The notes under the pieces were generated by a model. The model saw nothing but the letters and a program-made list of their open reading frames with translations. It was not told the DNA's origin and did no database searches. A DNA stretch of 24,516 nucleotides from assembly GCA_035575035.1 (NCBI GenBank), contig DATLYH010000371.1:1-24516 (forward strand), written 5' to 3'. Below are positions 7,964 to 14,584 of the stretch, in pieces (the first letter of the stretch is position 1; every line of letters begins with the position of its first letter). Both the position numbers and the translations under genes were made by a program. The DNA is from DATLYH01 sp035575035. Its GTDB lineage: Bacteria > Planctomycetota > Planctomycetia > Gemmatales > Gemmataceae.

Positions 7964-8896
7964 TCAGCGGGAGGTCCGGTAGGGGTCGGCTGCCGCCAGC
8001 CGAACGGCGATCTGGGCGGCCAGGCGGGCGTTGGCGACGATCAGGGCCCGGTTGATCTGGAGTGTCTTCCCCTCGGTGACGTCGTGCAGGCGGGCCAGCA
8101 GGAAGGGGGTCAGCTCCTTGCCGCGGATGCCGGCGTCGCTGGCCTCGCTTTCGGCCTGGGCCAGGGCGTTCTCCAGCTCGGCCGACTCCAGTACCACCTC
8201 GGTGGTCACCGGCTGAGCCACGACCACGCCGGCTCCCTGAAGGGCCCAGTGAGTGCGGAGCAGGACCGCTGCCTCTTCCAGGGTGTCCACGCGGGCACTG
8301 ACCGGATTGCCGCTGGACGGCAGGTAGAAGGCGGGGAACTCGTCGGTGCGGTAGCCGATGACCGGCACCCCGTAGGTTTCCAGGATCTCCAGGGTGCGCG
8401 GCAGGTCAAGGACGCTTTTGGCCCCGGCGCAGACGACGGCCACCGGGGTGCGGGCCAGCTCGATCAGGTCGGCGGAGATGTCCCAGGTGTGCTCACCGCG
8501 GTGGGCGCCGCCAATGCCGCCAGTAGCGAAGACGCGGACGCCGGCCTGGTGGGCGAGGAAGATGGTGCCGGCCACCGTGGTTGCCGCCGTCCGCTTCTGG
8601 GCCACGGCCGCAGCCAAATCGCGACGGCTGGCCTTGAGTACGTCCTTGCCCCGGGCCAACTCCTCCAACTCGGCATCGCTGACACCGACGGTCGGGCAGC
8701 CGTGCAGGACAGCGATGGTGGCGGGCACGGCCCCTTCCTCGCGCACGGCTGCCTCGGCAGCCCGGGCCGTCTCCAGGTTGCAGGGCCACGGCAACCCGTG
8801 GGCAATCAGGGTCGATTCCAGGGCCACCACCGGCCGACCCTCCCGGAGCGCCTCAGCGGGCTCCGGGCGCACGGCAATCAGGGAAGAGGTGTTCAT
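7964..8896 (-). CDS. psuG: Pseudouridine-5'-phosphate glycosidase
   Basis: The 310-residue protein aligns along its length with PsuG (YeiN), which reversibly splits pseudouridine 5'-phosphate into uracil and ribose 5-phosphate. Expected active-site residues are present: Glu27 in VALESTLIAHG, Asp139 in HTWDISADL, and Lys160, the Schiff-base lysine, in VCAGAKSVLDL. The glycine-rich FATGGIGGAHRG motif lies at about 123-134. The ATG at 8896 has GGAGG about 10 nt upstream, placed inside the thrC coding region; the two genes overlap by 44 bp and are probably co-transcribed. The usual partner, the kinase PsuK, is not in this window. Cytosolic; pseudouridine salvage or catabolism is the expected role. 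Confidence 0.95.
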   Translation of the reverse strand: MNTSSLIAVRPEPAEALREGRPVVALESTLIAHGLPWPCNLETARAAEAAVREEGAVPATIAVLHGCPTVGVSDAELEELARGKDVLKASRRDLAAAVAQKRTAATTVAGTIFLAHQAGVRVFATGGIGGAHRGEHTWDISADLIELARTPVAVVCAGAKSVLDLPRTLEILETYGVPVIGYRTDEFPAFYLPSSGNPVSARVDTLEEAAVLLRTHWALQGAGVVVAQPVTTEVVLESAELENALAQAESEASDAGIRGKELTPFLLARLHDVTEGKTLQINRALIVANARLAAQIAVRLAAADPYRTSR

Positions 8897-10091
8897 GGTG
8901 ACGCCCCTCCTTGTCGATGCGCGGCAGGTTCAGCGACACCGTCTCCGGATACTTCTGGGCCGCCCCCGTGTTGAAGACCACCACCTCCTCATCCGGCCGG
9001 ATCTGCCCCGCCGCCAGCAGCTGTTCCAGGCAATCGAAGCAAACCGCCGTCTCGGGGCAGATGCCGATCCCCTCCCGCCCCGCCACGCGCTGCATCCAGC
9101 CCGGGATCGACTCCTCGCGTCCGGCAACGGCGCAACCGCCGCTGGCCCGGACGGCATCGAGGATCATGAAGTCGCCCACCGCGGCCGGCACCCGCAAGCC
9201 GCTGGCGATGGTGTGGGCCTCGGGGAACGGCTCGGCGAAGCGCTGCCCTGCCTCGAAGGCCCGCACGATCGGGGCGCAGCCGTCGCTCTGGCACGCCACC
9301 AGCCGCGGCAGCCGGTCGGAGCGCAGCCAGCCCAGCTCGCGGAGCTCGCCGAACGCCTTCCACATGCCGATCAAGCCCGTGCCGCCGCCGGTCGGGTAGA
9401 GAATCACATCGGGCAAACGCCAACCCATCTGCTCGGCTAGCTCCAGGCCCATCGTCTTCTTCCCCTCCAGACGGTACGGCTCCTTGAGGGTGGACATGTC
9501 GAACCAGCCGGCCCGCGCCGCCCCGTCGCGGACGATCCGGCCGCAGTCTGTGATCAGGCCATTGACCAGGAAGACGCGGGCGCCGGCCAGGTACGCCTCG
9601 ACCTGGTTGATGAGCGGCGTGTCCTCCGGCATGAACACGTAAACTTCCATGCCGGCGCGGGCGCCGTAGGCGGCCAGGGCGCCGCCGGCGTTGCCGGCTG
9701 TGGGAATGGCCAGCCGCTTCAGGCCGAAGTGCCGGGCCATGCTCACCGCGGCGGTCATGCCCCGGCTCTTGAAGCTGCCGGTGGGGAGTTGCGACTCGTC
9801 CTTGACCCAGAGCCGAGCCAGCCCCATCTCCCGGCCCAGGCGGGGGCAGGGCAAAAGCGGCGTCATCCCCTCGCCGAGGGTGACCGGCTCCTCGCCGGCG
9901 GGCAGCGGAAGCAGCTCGCGGTAACGCCACAAGGAGGGCGGCCGGCGGGCGAAGTCGTCGGGTCGGACCGCGGCCCGCACCGCCGCCAGGTCGTAGCGCA
10001 CCCAGAGGGGCCGCCCTTGATGGACCGTGTGAACCTGGCCGGCGTTGAAACGGGTGCCGTCCAGAGCGCTTTCCAGGTGCGTGACGTGCAT
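8853..10091 (-). CDS. thrC: Threonine synthase
   Basis: The 412-residue PLP enzyme converts O-phosphohomoserine to threonine. The PLP lysine is Lys108 in the motif PTGSFKSRG. The phosphate-binding and substrate loops are seen in TAGNAGGALAAYG (from residue 131) and LYPTGGGTGLIGMWKAFGEL. An N-terminal segment with 'GRPLWVRYDL' and 'LGEGMTPLLPCPRLG' matches threonine synthases of the longer bacterial class. Related PLP lyases such as threonine dehydratase lack this N-terminal layout, so threonine synthase is preferred. The ATG at 10091 follows an AGGGA site at about 12 nt. Its C-terminus runs 44 bp into psuG. The promoter should lie in the 10092-10176 stretch, where only a weak -10-like TATGCT is seen on the minus strand. 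Confidence 0.92.
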   Translation of the reverse strand: MHVTHLESALDGTRFNAGQVHTVHQGRPLWVRYDLAAVRAAVRPDDFARRPPSLWRYRELLPLPAGEEPVTLGEGMTPLLPCPRLGREMGLARLWVKDESQLPTGSFKSRGMTAAVSMARHFGLKRLAIPTAGNAGGALAAYGARAGMEVYVFMPEDTPLINQVEAYLAGARVFLVNGLITDCGRIVRDGAARAGWFDMSTLKEPYRLEGKKTMGLELAEQMGWRLPDVILYPTGGGTGLIGMWKAFGELRELGWLRSDRLPRLVACQSDGCAPIVRAFEAGQRFAEPFPEAHTIASGLRVPAAVGDFMILDAVRASGGCAVAGREESIPGWMQRVAGREGIGICPETAVCFDCLEQLLAAGQIRPDEEVVVFNTGAAQKYPETVSLNLPRIDKEGRHHEHLFPDCRAPGAR

Positions 10092-10176
10092 GAGTTTTCA
10101 TCCCTGCTGCGGGGCCTGCATTCGTAGCATAAGGGACGGCTCCGGTCTTGGCTACCTGGAGGGTCCAATTGCTGAC

Positions 10177-10206
10177 TTGACGCCATCCCCCTGGTCGGGT
10201 TAATAT
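10177..10206 (+). promoter_or_regulatory. Candidate sigma-70-type promoter for ispE
   Basis: TTGACG (10177-10182) matches five of six positions of the -35 consensus, and TAATAT (10201-10206) is a -10-like hexamer after an 18-nt spacer. Transcription would start near 10213 and give a leader of about 145 nt before the ispE ATG at 10357. The rest of the 10092-10356 gap holds this promoter, the leader structures and a short ORF. Confidence 0.45.
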
Positions 10207-10236
10207 CCTCGTTGTTGCAGCTGAGAGATACACCTT

Positions 10237-10296
10237 GGGTAGAAGGGCCAGCCTCTCTGTCTGGCCCGTACCCGCAGAAAAGGACTTTCACGGGTA
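10237..10296 (+). promoter_or_regulatory. Structured leader with two mutually exclusive hairpins upstream of ispE
   Basis: Hairpin A pairs GGGTA (10237-10241) with TACCC (10269-10273) and GGGCCAG (10245-10251) with CTGGCCC (10261-10267) around a 9-nt loop. Hairpin B pairs TACCCG (10269-10274) with CGGGTA (10291-10296). The TACCC strand is shared, so A and B cannot form together. Hairpin B takes in the first base of the short ORF's ATG at 10296. Hairpin A is clearly the more stable. A further GGGG/CCCC hairpin (10327-10338) precedes a pyrimidine-rich stretch. This is sequence complementarity only; no known riboswitch class was recognised. Confidence 0.4.
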
Positions 10297-10367
10297 TGAA
10301 AAACTCCTCGACCGCCACCCAGGGATGGGGTTCTCCCCTCTTTCGCCCCGGCCCCCATGCTCAGTGA
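10296..10367 (+). CDS. 23-codon short ORF overlapping the ispE start
   Basis: An ATG at 10296 with AGGA (10281-10284) 11 nt upstream opens a 23-codon frame that ends at TGA 10365-10367. The peptide begins MKNSSTATQGWGS. The ispE ATG (10357) lies inside this ORF in another frame and has only pyrimidines and Gs before it, with no Shine-Dalgarno. Ribosomes ending at 10367 could therefore restart at 10357, which would couple the two. It could also be chance; no homologue is recognised. Confidence 0.3.
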   Translation: MKNSSTATQGWGSPLFRPGPHAQ

Positions 10368-11274
10368 ACGTCGCGCAGACGGCGTAGTAGTGTGGGCGCC
10401 GGCCAAGGTGAATCTCTTCCTGGAAGTGCTGGGTAAACGAGCGGACGGCTATCACGAGATCGCCACCTTGATGGTAGCCGTCAGCCTTTACGACACCCTG
10501 GAGTTCAAGGAGGAAGCCTCTCCTCACATTCTTCTGCGATGCGATCACCCCGATCTATCTCCTGGGCCCGATAACCTGGTCTACCGTGCTGCCGACTTGC
10601 TCCGGCGGCGCGGCGGCGTGGAGCGCGGCGTCCGCATCAGCTTGCGGAAGCGCATCCCGATGGCGGCCGGGTTGGCGGGCGGATCGGCAGATGCGGCCGC
10701 CACACTCTGGGGATTAAACCTGCTGTGGCGGCTGGGCCGAACCCGCGGCGAGTTGGCCGCGCTGGGGGCCGAGCTGGGCAGCGACGTGCCCTTCTTCTTC
10801 TGGTCCCCGGCGGCCTGGTGCACCGGGCGCGGCGAGCGCGTGGCCCCTGTGGCGCTGGGCCGGCCGCTCGACCTGGTGCTGGTTTGCCCGGAGGTCGGGT
10901 TGTCCACCGCGGCGGTCTACGGCGGCGTGACGGTGCCGGAGCGGCCGCAGAGCGGCGAGGAAATCCGGGCCGCGGCCGCTGCGGGGGACGTGGTAGAAAT
11001 CGGTCGGCGGCTGCACAACCGCTTGCAGCCGGTGGCCGAGCGCCTCTGCCCGGAGGTGGCCGAGCTGCACCGCTTGTTGGCGGCGCTGGGGCCGGCCGGG
11101 CAGCTGATGAGCGGTAGTGGAACGAGCCTGTTCGCCCTGTGTCGTAACGGGAGCGAGGCCCAGCGGGTCGCCCGGGCGCTTCGCCGCGGGGCGGGGGAAG
11201 GGACTTCCCCCGGCGAGACGGCCGGGGACGGAGCGAGACGAGCGAAACGGTTCGTGGTTCGGAGTTGCTTTTGA
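10357..11274 (+). CDS. ispE: 4-diphosphocytidyl-2-C-methyl-D-erythritol kinase
   Basis: This 305-residue GHMP kinase phosphorylates CDP-methylerythritol with ATP in the MEP pathway of isoprenoid precursor synthesis. The N-terminal APAKVNLFLEVLGKRADGYHE motif gives the active-site Lys17. The glycine-rich ATP loop PMAAGLAGGSADAAA spans 101-115. Asp143 in LGSDVPFFF is the expected catalytic aspartate, and the C-terminal GHMP motif is seen in LMSGSGTSLFAL. The last 30 residues or so (from about GAGEGTSPGE) are low-complexity and beyond the usual end. The ATG at 10357 lacks a Shine-Dalgarno; a GTG just before WAPAKVNL is a possible later start. It is followed 28 nt later by spoVG, echoing the ispE-spoVG neighbourhood of Firmicutes. 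Confidence 0.95.
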   Translation: MLSERRADGVVVWAPAKVNLFLEVLGKRADGYHEIATLMVAVSLYDTLEFKEEASPHILLRCDHPDLSPGPDNLVYRAADLLRRRGGVERGVRISLRKRIPMAAGLAGGSADAAATLWGLNLLWRLGRTRGELAALGAELGSDVPFFFWSPAAWCTGRGERVAPVALGRPLDLVLVCPEVGLSTAAVYGGVTVPERPQSGEEIRAAAAAGDVVEIGRRLHNRLQPVAERLCPEVAELHRLLAALGPAGQLMSGSGTSLFALCRNGSEAQRVARALRRGAGEGTSPGETAGDGARRAKRFVVRSCF

Positions 11275-11302
11275 GGGGGCCACAGAAAAAAGGAGAACCG
11301 CT

Positions 11303-11899
11303 GTGGTTATCACCGAAGTCCGCATTAAGCTCATGGAGGACAACAGCGAGAACGAGCGCCTCCAGGCCTTCTGCTCGGTCACGTTCGACGATGCCTTCGT
11401 CGTCCGCGACTTGAAGATCATCGAAGGGACCAAGGGCTCGTTCGTGGCAATGCCGAGTCGGAAGCTGACCGACCGCTGCCCGCACTGCGGCTGCAAGAAC
11501 CACCTCCGCGCCCGCTACTGCAACCAGTGCGGCCAGAAGCTCGACGAGAATCGGGCCACCCGCGATGCCGACGGCCGGGTCAAGCTCCACGCCGATATCG
11601 CCCACCCGATCAACTCGGCCTGCCGCGAGGTGATCCAGGCCGCCGTCCTCAAGGCTTACCAGGAGGAGAAGGAGCGAGCCAAGCGGCCGGGCTACGTCTG
11701 CACCTACGACGACTACGACGCCGACTACGATGACAGCTACACCCAGCTGGTCAGCGAGCTGAACACGCCGAGCCGGGGCAACGGCGGCTACCGTGGCCAC
11801 GGTTCGCACGGTCCGCAGGGCACGCACGGCAACAGCCCCGGCACCGTCAGCGCCCGCGACGATGACCGCTCTCAGGGATTTGGGGCCGGCATCCTGTGA
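11303..11899 (+). CDS. spoVG: SpoVG-family protein with an inserted zinc ribbon and an extended tail
   Basis: The GTG at 11303 has AGGAG 7 nt upstream, giving 198 residues; an ATG further upstream lies in ispE and is rejected. Residues 1-54 match SpoVG (VITEVRIKL at the start, FVVRDLKIIEG, FVAMPSRK), and the family's second hallmark DIAHPINS is at 98-105. Between them, where classical SpoVG has a short loop, sits a four-cysteine zinc ribbon: C59-x2-C62 and C73-x2-C76. After residue 125 comes an acidic Tyr/Asp-rich stretch (YDDYDADYDDSY) and a Gly/His-rich tail. Classical SpoVG is about 85-100 residues and binds DNA or RNA as a regulator. The ribbon suggests altered nucleic-acid or protein binding; the regulated genes are unknown. 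Probably co-transcribed with ispE. Confidence 0.88.
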   Translation: MVITEVRIKLMEDNSENERLQAFCSVTFDDAFVVRDLKIIEGTKGSFVAMPSRKLTDRCPHCGCKNHLRARYCNQCGQKLDENRATRDADGRVKLHADIAHPINSACREVIQAAVLKAYQEEKERAKRPGYVCTYDDYDADYDDSYTQLVSELNTPSRGNGGYRGHGSHGPQGTHGNSPGTVSARDDDRSQGFGAGIL

Positions 11900-11910
11900 C
11901 CAGGAGATGG

Positions 11911-11961
11911 CGCTTGCGGCCTGGCGCTCCTCCTCCACTACAGAGCGCTAAGCCGCAAGCG
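11911..11961. terminator. Long hairpin between convergent spoVG and ACT-domain genes
   Basis: CGCTTGCGGC (11911-11920) is the exact reverse complement of GCCGCAAGCG (11952-11961). Inside, GCGCTC (11924-11929) pairs with GAGCGC (11943-11948), and the three positions between the stems allow one U-A, one G-U and one C-A mismatch, so the stem is nearly continuous at about 19 positions around a 13-nt loop. It starts 12 nt after the spoVG stop. No T-run follows on either strand, so a bidirectional terminator or mRNA-protecting hairpin is inferred. Its palindromic core also looks like a REP-type repeat. Confidence 0.5.
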
Positions 11962-12000
11962 GCCCCATCCGTCTTGGCAAGCGGCCCCATCCGTCTTAGC
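11957..12000. repeat. Two tandem copies of a 22-bp unit across the ACT-gene stop
   Basis: Copy one (11957-11978) and copy two (11979-12000) are directly adjacent and differ at one base (TTGGC against TTAGC). The second copy contains the stop codon of the minus-strand ACT-domain gene (11996-11998). AGCGCTAAG (11944-11952) and CTTAGCGCT (11995-12003) form a further 9-bp inverted repeat that spans the duplication. Confidence 0.8.
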
Positions 12001-12433
12001 GCTTCTTGCCTTCGCCGGCACGCAGGAGCTTGGCGGCCTTGTCGGCATCGGCGGCATTGTCGAAACCGAGGAACGCCACAAACCGGGTGCCGACCGTCCC
12101 CGCCGACAGGCCGCGCAGGTTGATCCCCGCGTCCGCCAACTGCCGGCAGATCTGGTACACCGCGCCCGGTTTGTCGGTCCCCTCGACACGCAGGGCGACC
12201 ACATCGGTTGCCTCGGCCAGTCCCACATCGGCGGCCGCCTTCTTCTGCTTGGCGCCCGATACGGGTCCGAGGAACACCACCCCCTTGCCCGGCAGATGCG
12301 GCTGCCGCCGGGCAATCACGAAATCAAAGTCGGCGCCGGCGTCGGCCAGCGGCCCCAGCTTCGCCGCCAGCCCGCCCGCGCGGTCCTCGATCTCCCCTGT
12401 CCACACCGCCACCTTGTCCACCTTCAGGGCCAT
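11996..12433 (-). CDS. Two-ACT-domain protein
   Basis: The 145-residue product reads as two ACT-like domains in tandem. The first is at about residues 1-65 (KVAVWTGEIEDRAGGLAAKLGPLADAGADFDFVIAR). The second is at about 75-140 (ALRVEGTDKPGAVYQICRQLADAGINLRGLSAG). The D(R/K)PG-like turns (EDRAGG, TDKPGAV) are the usual ligand-binding region of ACT domains, which sense amino acids or other small ligands. No catalytic domain is attached, so this is a stand-alone sensor or partner protein. The ATG at 12433 has GGAGG 8 nt upstream and is preferred to a GTG three codons earlier. Its neighbours (spoVG convergent, acyl-CoA synthetase upstream at 59 nt) do not define the ligand. The Lys/Arg-rich end (GEGKKR) abuts the tandem duplication. 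Confidence 0.8.
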   Translation of the reverse strand: MALKVDKVAVWTGEIEDRAGGLAAKLGPLADAGADFDFVIARRQPHLPGKGVVFLGPVSGAKQKKAAADVGLAEATDVVALRVEGTDKPGAVYQICRQLADAGINLRGLSAGTVGTRFVAFLGFDNAADADKAAKLLRAGEGKKR

Positions 12434-12492
12434 GACTGCCACCTCCGAACAGGAAAAGAGATGCTAGGCTGTGCCTTGACAAACCCTCTTCC

Positions 12493-14160
12493 CTAGTCCC
12501 GGTAGAGCGCGTCCAGCTCCTTTTTGTACTTTTCGAAGACCACGCTGCGGCGCAGCTTGAGGCTGACGGTCAGCTCGTCAGCCGCCACGGTGAACGGCCG
12601 CGGCAGAACGATGAACTTCTTGACCTGCTCATAGCTGGCCACATCGGCCAAGGCCCGCTCGATCCGCCGCTTCAGGAACGCCTGCACCGCTGGGTGCCGG
12701 GCCAGCGATTCCTCCAATTCGCTGTCCAGCGACATTCCCTCGGCCCGCAGCGCTCGCCGCAGGTTCTCCCAATTGGGCACCACCAGCGCGGTCAGGAAGT
12801 TCCGCCCCTCGCCATAGACCACACACTGGTCCAGGCACTCATCGGCCAGCAGCAGCCCCTCGATGTAGGTCGGCACCACCTTCTTACCGTTGGACAGGAC
12901 CAGTAGCTCTTTCTTCCGGCCGGTGATTTTCAGGAAGCCGTCCTCATCGAGCGCACCAAGGTCGCCGGTGTACAGCCAGCCGTCCTGGATGGCCGCCGCG
13001 GTCGCCTCGGGGTTGTTCCAGTAGCCTTTCATGATGTTTGGTCCGCGCGCCAGCACCTCGCCGTCCGGCGCGATCCGGACCTCGACGCCGGGAATCGGTG
13101 GGCCGACGGTGCCCGGCTTATTCCGGTCCTTGCGGTTGAAGGAGATGACCGGGGCGCTCTCGGTCAGGCCGTAGCCCGGCAGGATCGGCAGGCCGGCGGC
13201 ACGAAGCACCTCCTCGACCGCCAACGGCAGCGGCGCCCCGCCGGAACCCAGCCATTCCATCCGCGGCCCGAAGATGGCGCGGAGCCGACGGCCCGTCTCC
13301 TCCGGATCGGACGTGCCGACCGCGGCCAGCAGCTTCTCGTAGAAGCGCGGCACGCACGAGAGGTGCGTCGGCTGGAGTTCGGCCAGGTTCTCCACCACCG
13401 TCTCGGCTGACTCGGCCAGGGCCAGGGTGACTCCCGCGGCCAGGGACTTGTAGTAATCGACGGTCCGGGCATAGATGTGGCTCAAAGGGAGCCAGCAAAG
13501 CACCAGATCGTTCGGCTTGACCGGCGCCACCTGGAGGCATGCCTCGATGTTGCTAATGAGGTTGCCATGTGTCAGCATCACTCCCTTGGGGTTGCCGGTG
13601 GTGCCGGAGGTATACATGATCGTGGCCAGGTCGTCACGTCCCAGCGCCGCCTCGCGTCGGTTCAGTTCCTCGGCCAGCCGCCCCAGCGCCTGCCGGCCGC
13701 GCTGCAAGAACCCCTCCCAGCTCAGCGCGTCGGCACCGGCGGCCTGCCGATCGAAAACGACCACCCCTTCCAGGGCGGGCAACTCGCGGCGGATTTGCCG
13801 CACCTTGTCAAGCTGCCCGGCGGTCGAGACGAACATCCAGCGGACCTGGGCGTCGGCCATCTGGAAATGGACTTGCCGGGCGGTCAAGGGGGCATGCGGC
13901 GGGACGTTGATGGCCGCGGCCGTCAGGATGCCCAGGTCGGCGACCAGCCATTCGACCCGGTTCTCCGCCAGCAGCCCGACCCGGTCGCCGGGCTGGATGC
14001 CGGCGTCGGCCAGGGCGGCAGCGCAGGCCAAGGCGTCGGCCCGGTATTGCTGCCAGCTCAGGTCGTGGTACACCCCGTAGCGCTTGAAGCGCACAGCGGG
14101 CCGCGGCCCGAGACGCTCGGCCTGACGGCGATGAATCTCGGCGAGGTTGCGGGAACTCAT
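12493..14160 (-). CDS. Long-chain fatty acid-CoA ligase (AMP-dependent synthetase)
   Basis: The 555-residue member of the ANL superfamily activates a fatty acid through an acyl-adenylate to acyl-CoA. The phosphate loop TIMYTSGTTGNPKGVMLTHG is at about residues 180-199, the adenine-site motif GYGLTES at 329-335, the ribose-binding aspartate in YTGD at 397-400, and the hinge GRKKE at 414-418. 'LSNGKKVVPTYIE' after the hinge is characteristic of the FadD15-like long-chain ligases. No signal peptide; probably cytosolic or membrane-associated. A -10-like TAGAAT on the minus strand (14227-14232) is a weak promoter candidate about 65 nt upstream of the start, and the Shine-Dalgarno is poor. An acyl-ACP or other carboxylate substrate cannot be excluded from sequence. 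Confidence 0.92.
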   Translation of the reverse strand: MSSRNLAEIHRRQAERLGPRPAVRFKRYGVYHDLSWQQYRADALACAAALADAGIQPGDRVGLLAENRVEWLVADLGILTAAAINVPPHAPLTARQVHFQMADAQVRWMFVSTAGQLDKVRQIRRELPALEGVVVFDRQAAGADALSWEGFLQRGRQALGRLAEELNRREAALGRDDLATIMYTSGTTGNPKGVMLTHGNLISNIEACLQVAPVKPNDLVLCWLPLSHIYARTVDYYKSLAAGVTLALAESAETVVENLAELQPTHLSCVPRFYEKLLAAVGTSDPEETGRRLRAIFGPRMEWLGSGGAPLPLAVEEVLRAAGLPILPGYGLTESAPVISFNRKDRNKPGTVGPPIPGVEVRIAPDGEVLARGPNIMKGYWNNPEATAAAIQDGWLYTGDLGALDEDGFLKITGRKKELLVLSNGKKVVPTYIEGLLLADECLDQCVVYGEGRNFLTALVVPNWENLRRALRAEGMSLDSELEESLARHPAVQAFLKRRIERALADVASYEQVKKFIVLPRPFTVAADELTVSLKLRRSVVFEKYKKELDALYRD

Positions 14161-14584
14161 GGCTCGGTACTCGCTCAGGGGCGATGAGACGGGACCATGG
14201 CGGCGGCGTGGGCCAACCTCGGCCTTATTCTAACGCGGCGACCGTTCCGACTAAATCGGGAAAGTGGTCCGGCGGGAAAGGAGAAGTCCCTTGAAGATCC
14301 GAGGCAAAGGGAGGGAGCAACCAGGTCGTAGCCAAACTGGTCCGATGTTCCTCTTCCGCCTTCCAGCCGCTTGGTGCACGGGAGAAGCGGACGAGCGCAA
14401 GCCCCGGCGCGTATGTCCCCGCGGCCTGTGCAGGGATCACGCGGGCGGAGGATTTGCCCTCCCCGCCCGTGGAACACCGCCACAACGAGCGGCGGTGCCG
14501 CGGGCTCCCCGTGGAGCCACTCCGGCCGACCTTCCCACGTGCCTTGGCGAGGGGTAGCCGCGCCCCGCCCGGCCCGAGAGGGCG
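14161..14584. other. 424-bp gap with no convincing gene
   Basis: This lies between the start of the acyl-CoA ligase and the end of the AAA+ gene, both minus strand. Short frames exist on both strands but none has a family signature or a good ribosome site. It holds the weak ligase promoter candidate near 14227 and a stable GC hairpin: CGGGCG and GAGG (14442-14451) pair with CCTC and CGCCCG (14458-14469, with a 2-nt bulge) around a 6-nt loop. No T-run follows it. Confidence 0.5.

Noticed and set aside
10213..10300. TPP-like riboswitch (CTGAGA followed by ACCTTGGG)
   Set aside because: Only the short CTGAGA matches; the conserved second helix sequences of the TPP class are absent.
11117..11302. 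N-terminal extension of the SpoVG frame into ispE
   Set aside because: The SpoVG homology starts at the GTG at 11303, which has a strong AGGAG site; the upstream part is ispE in another frame.
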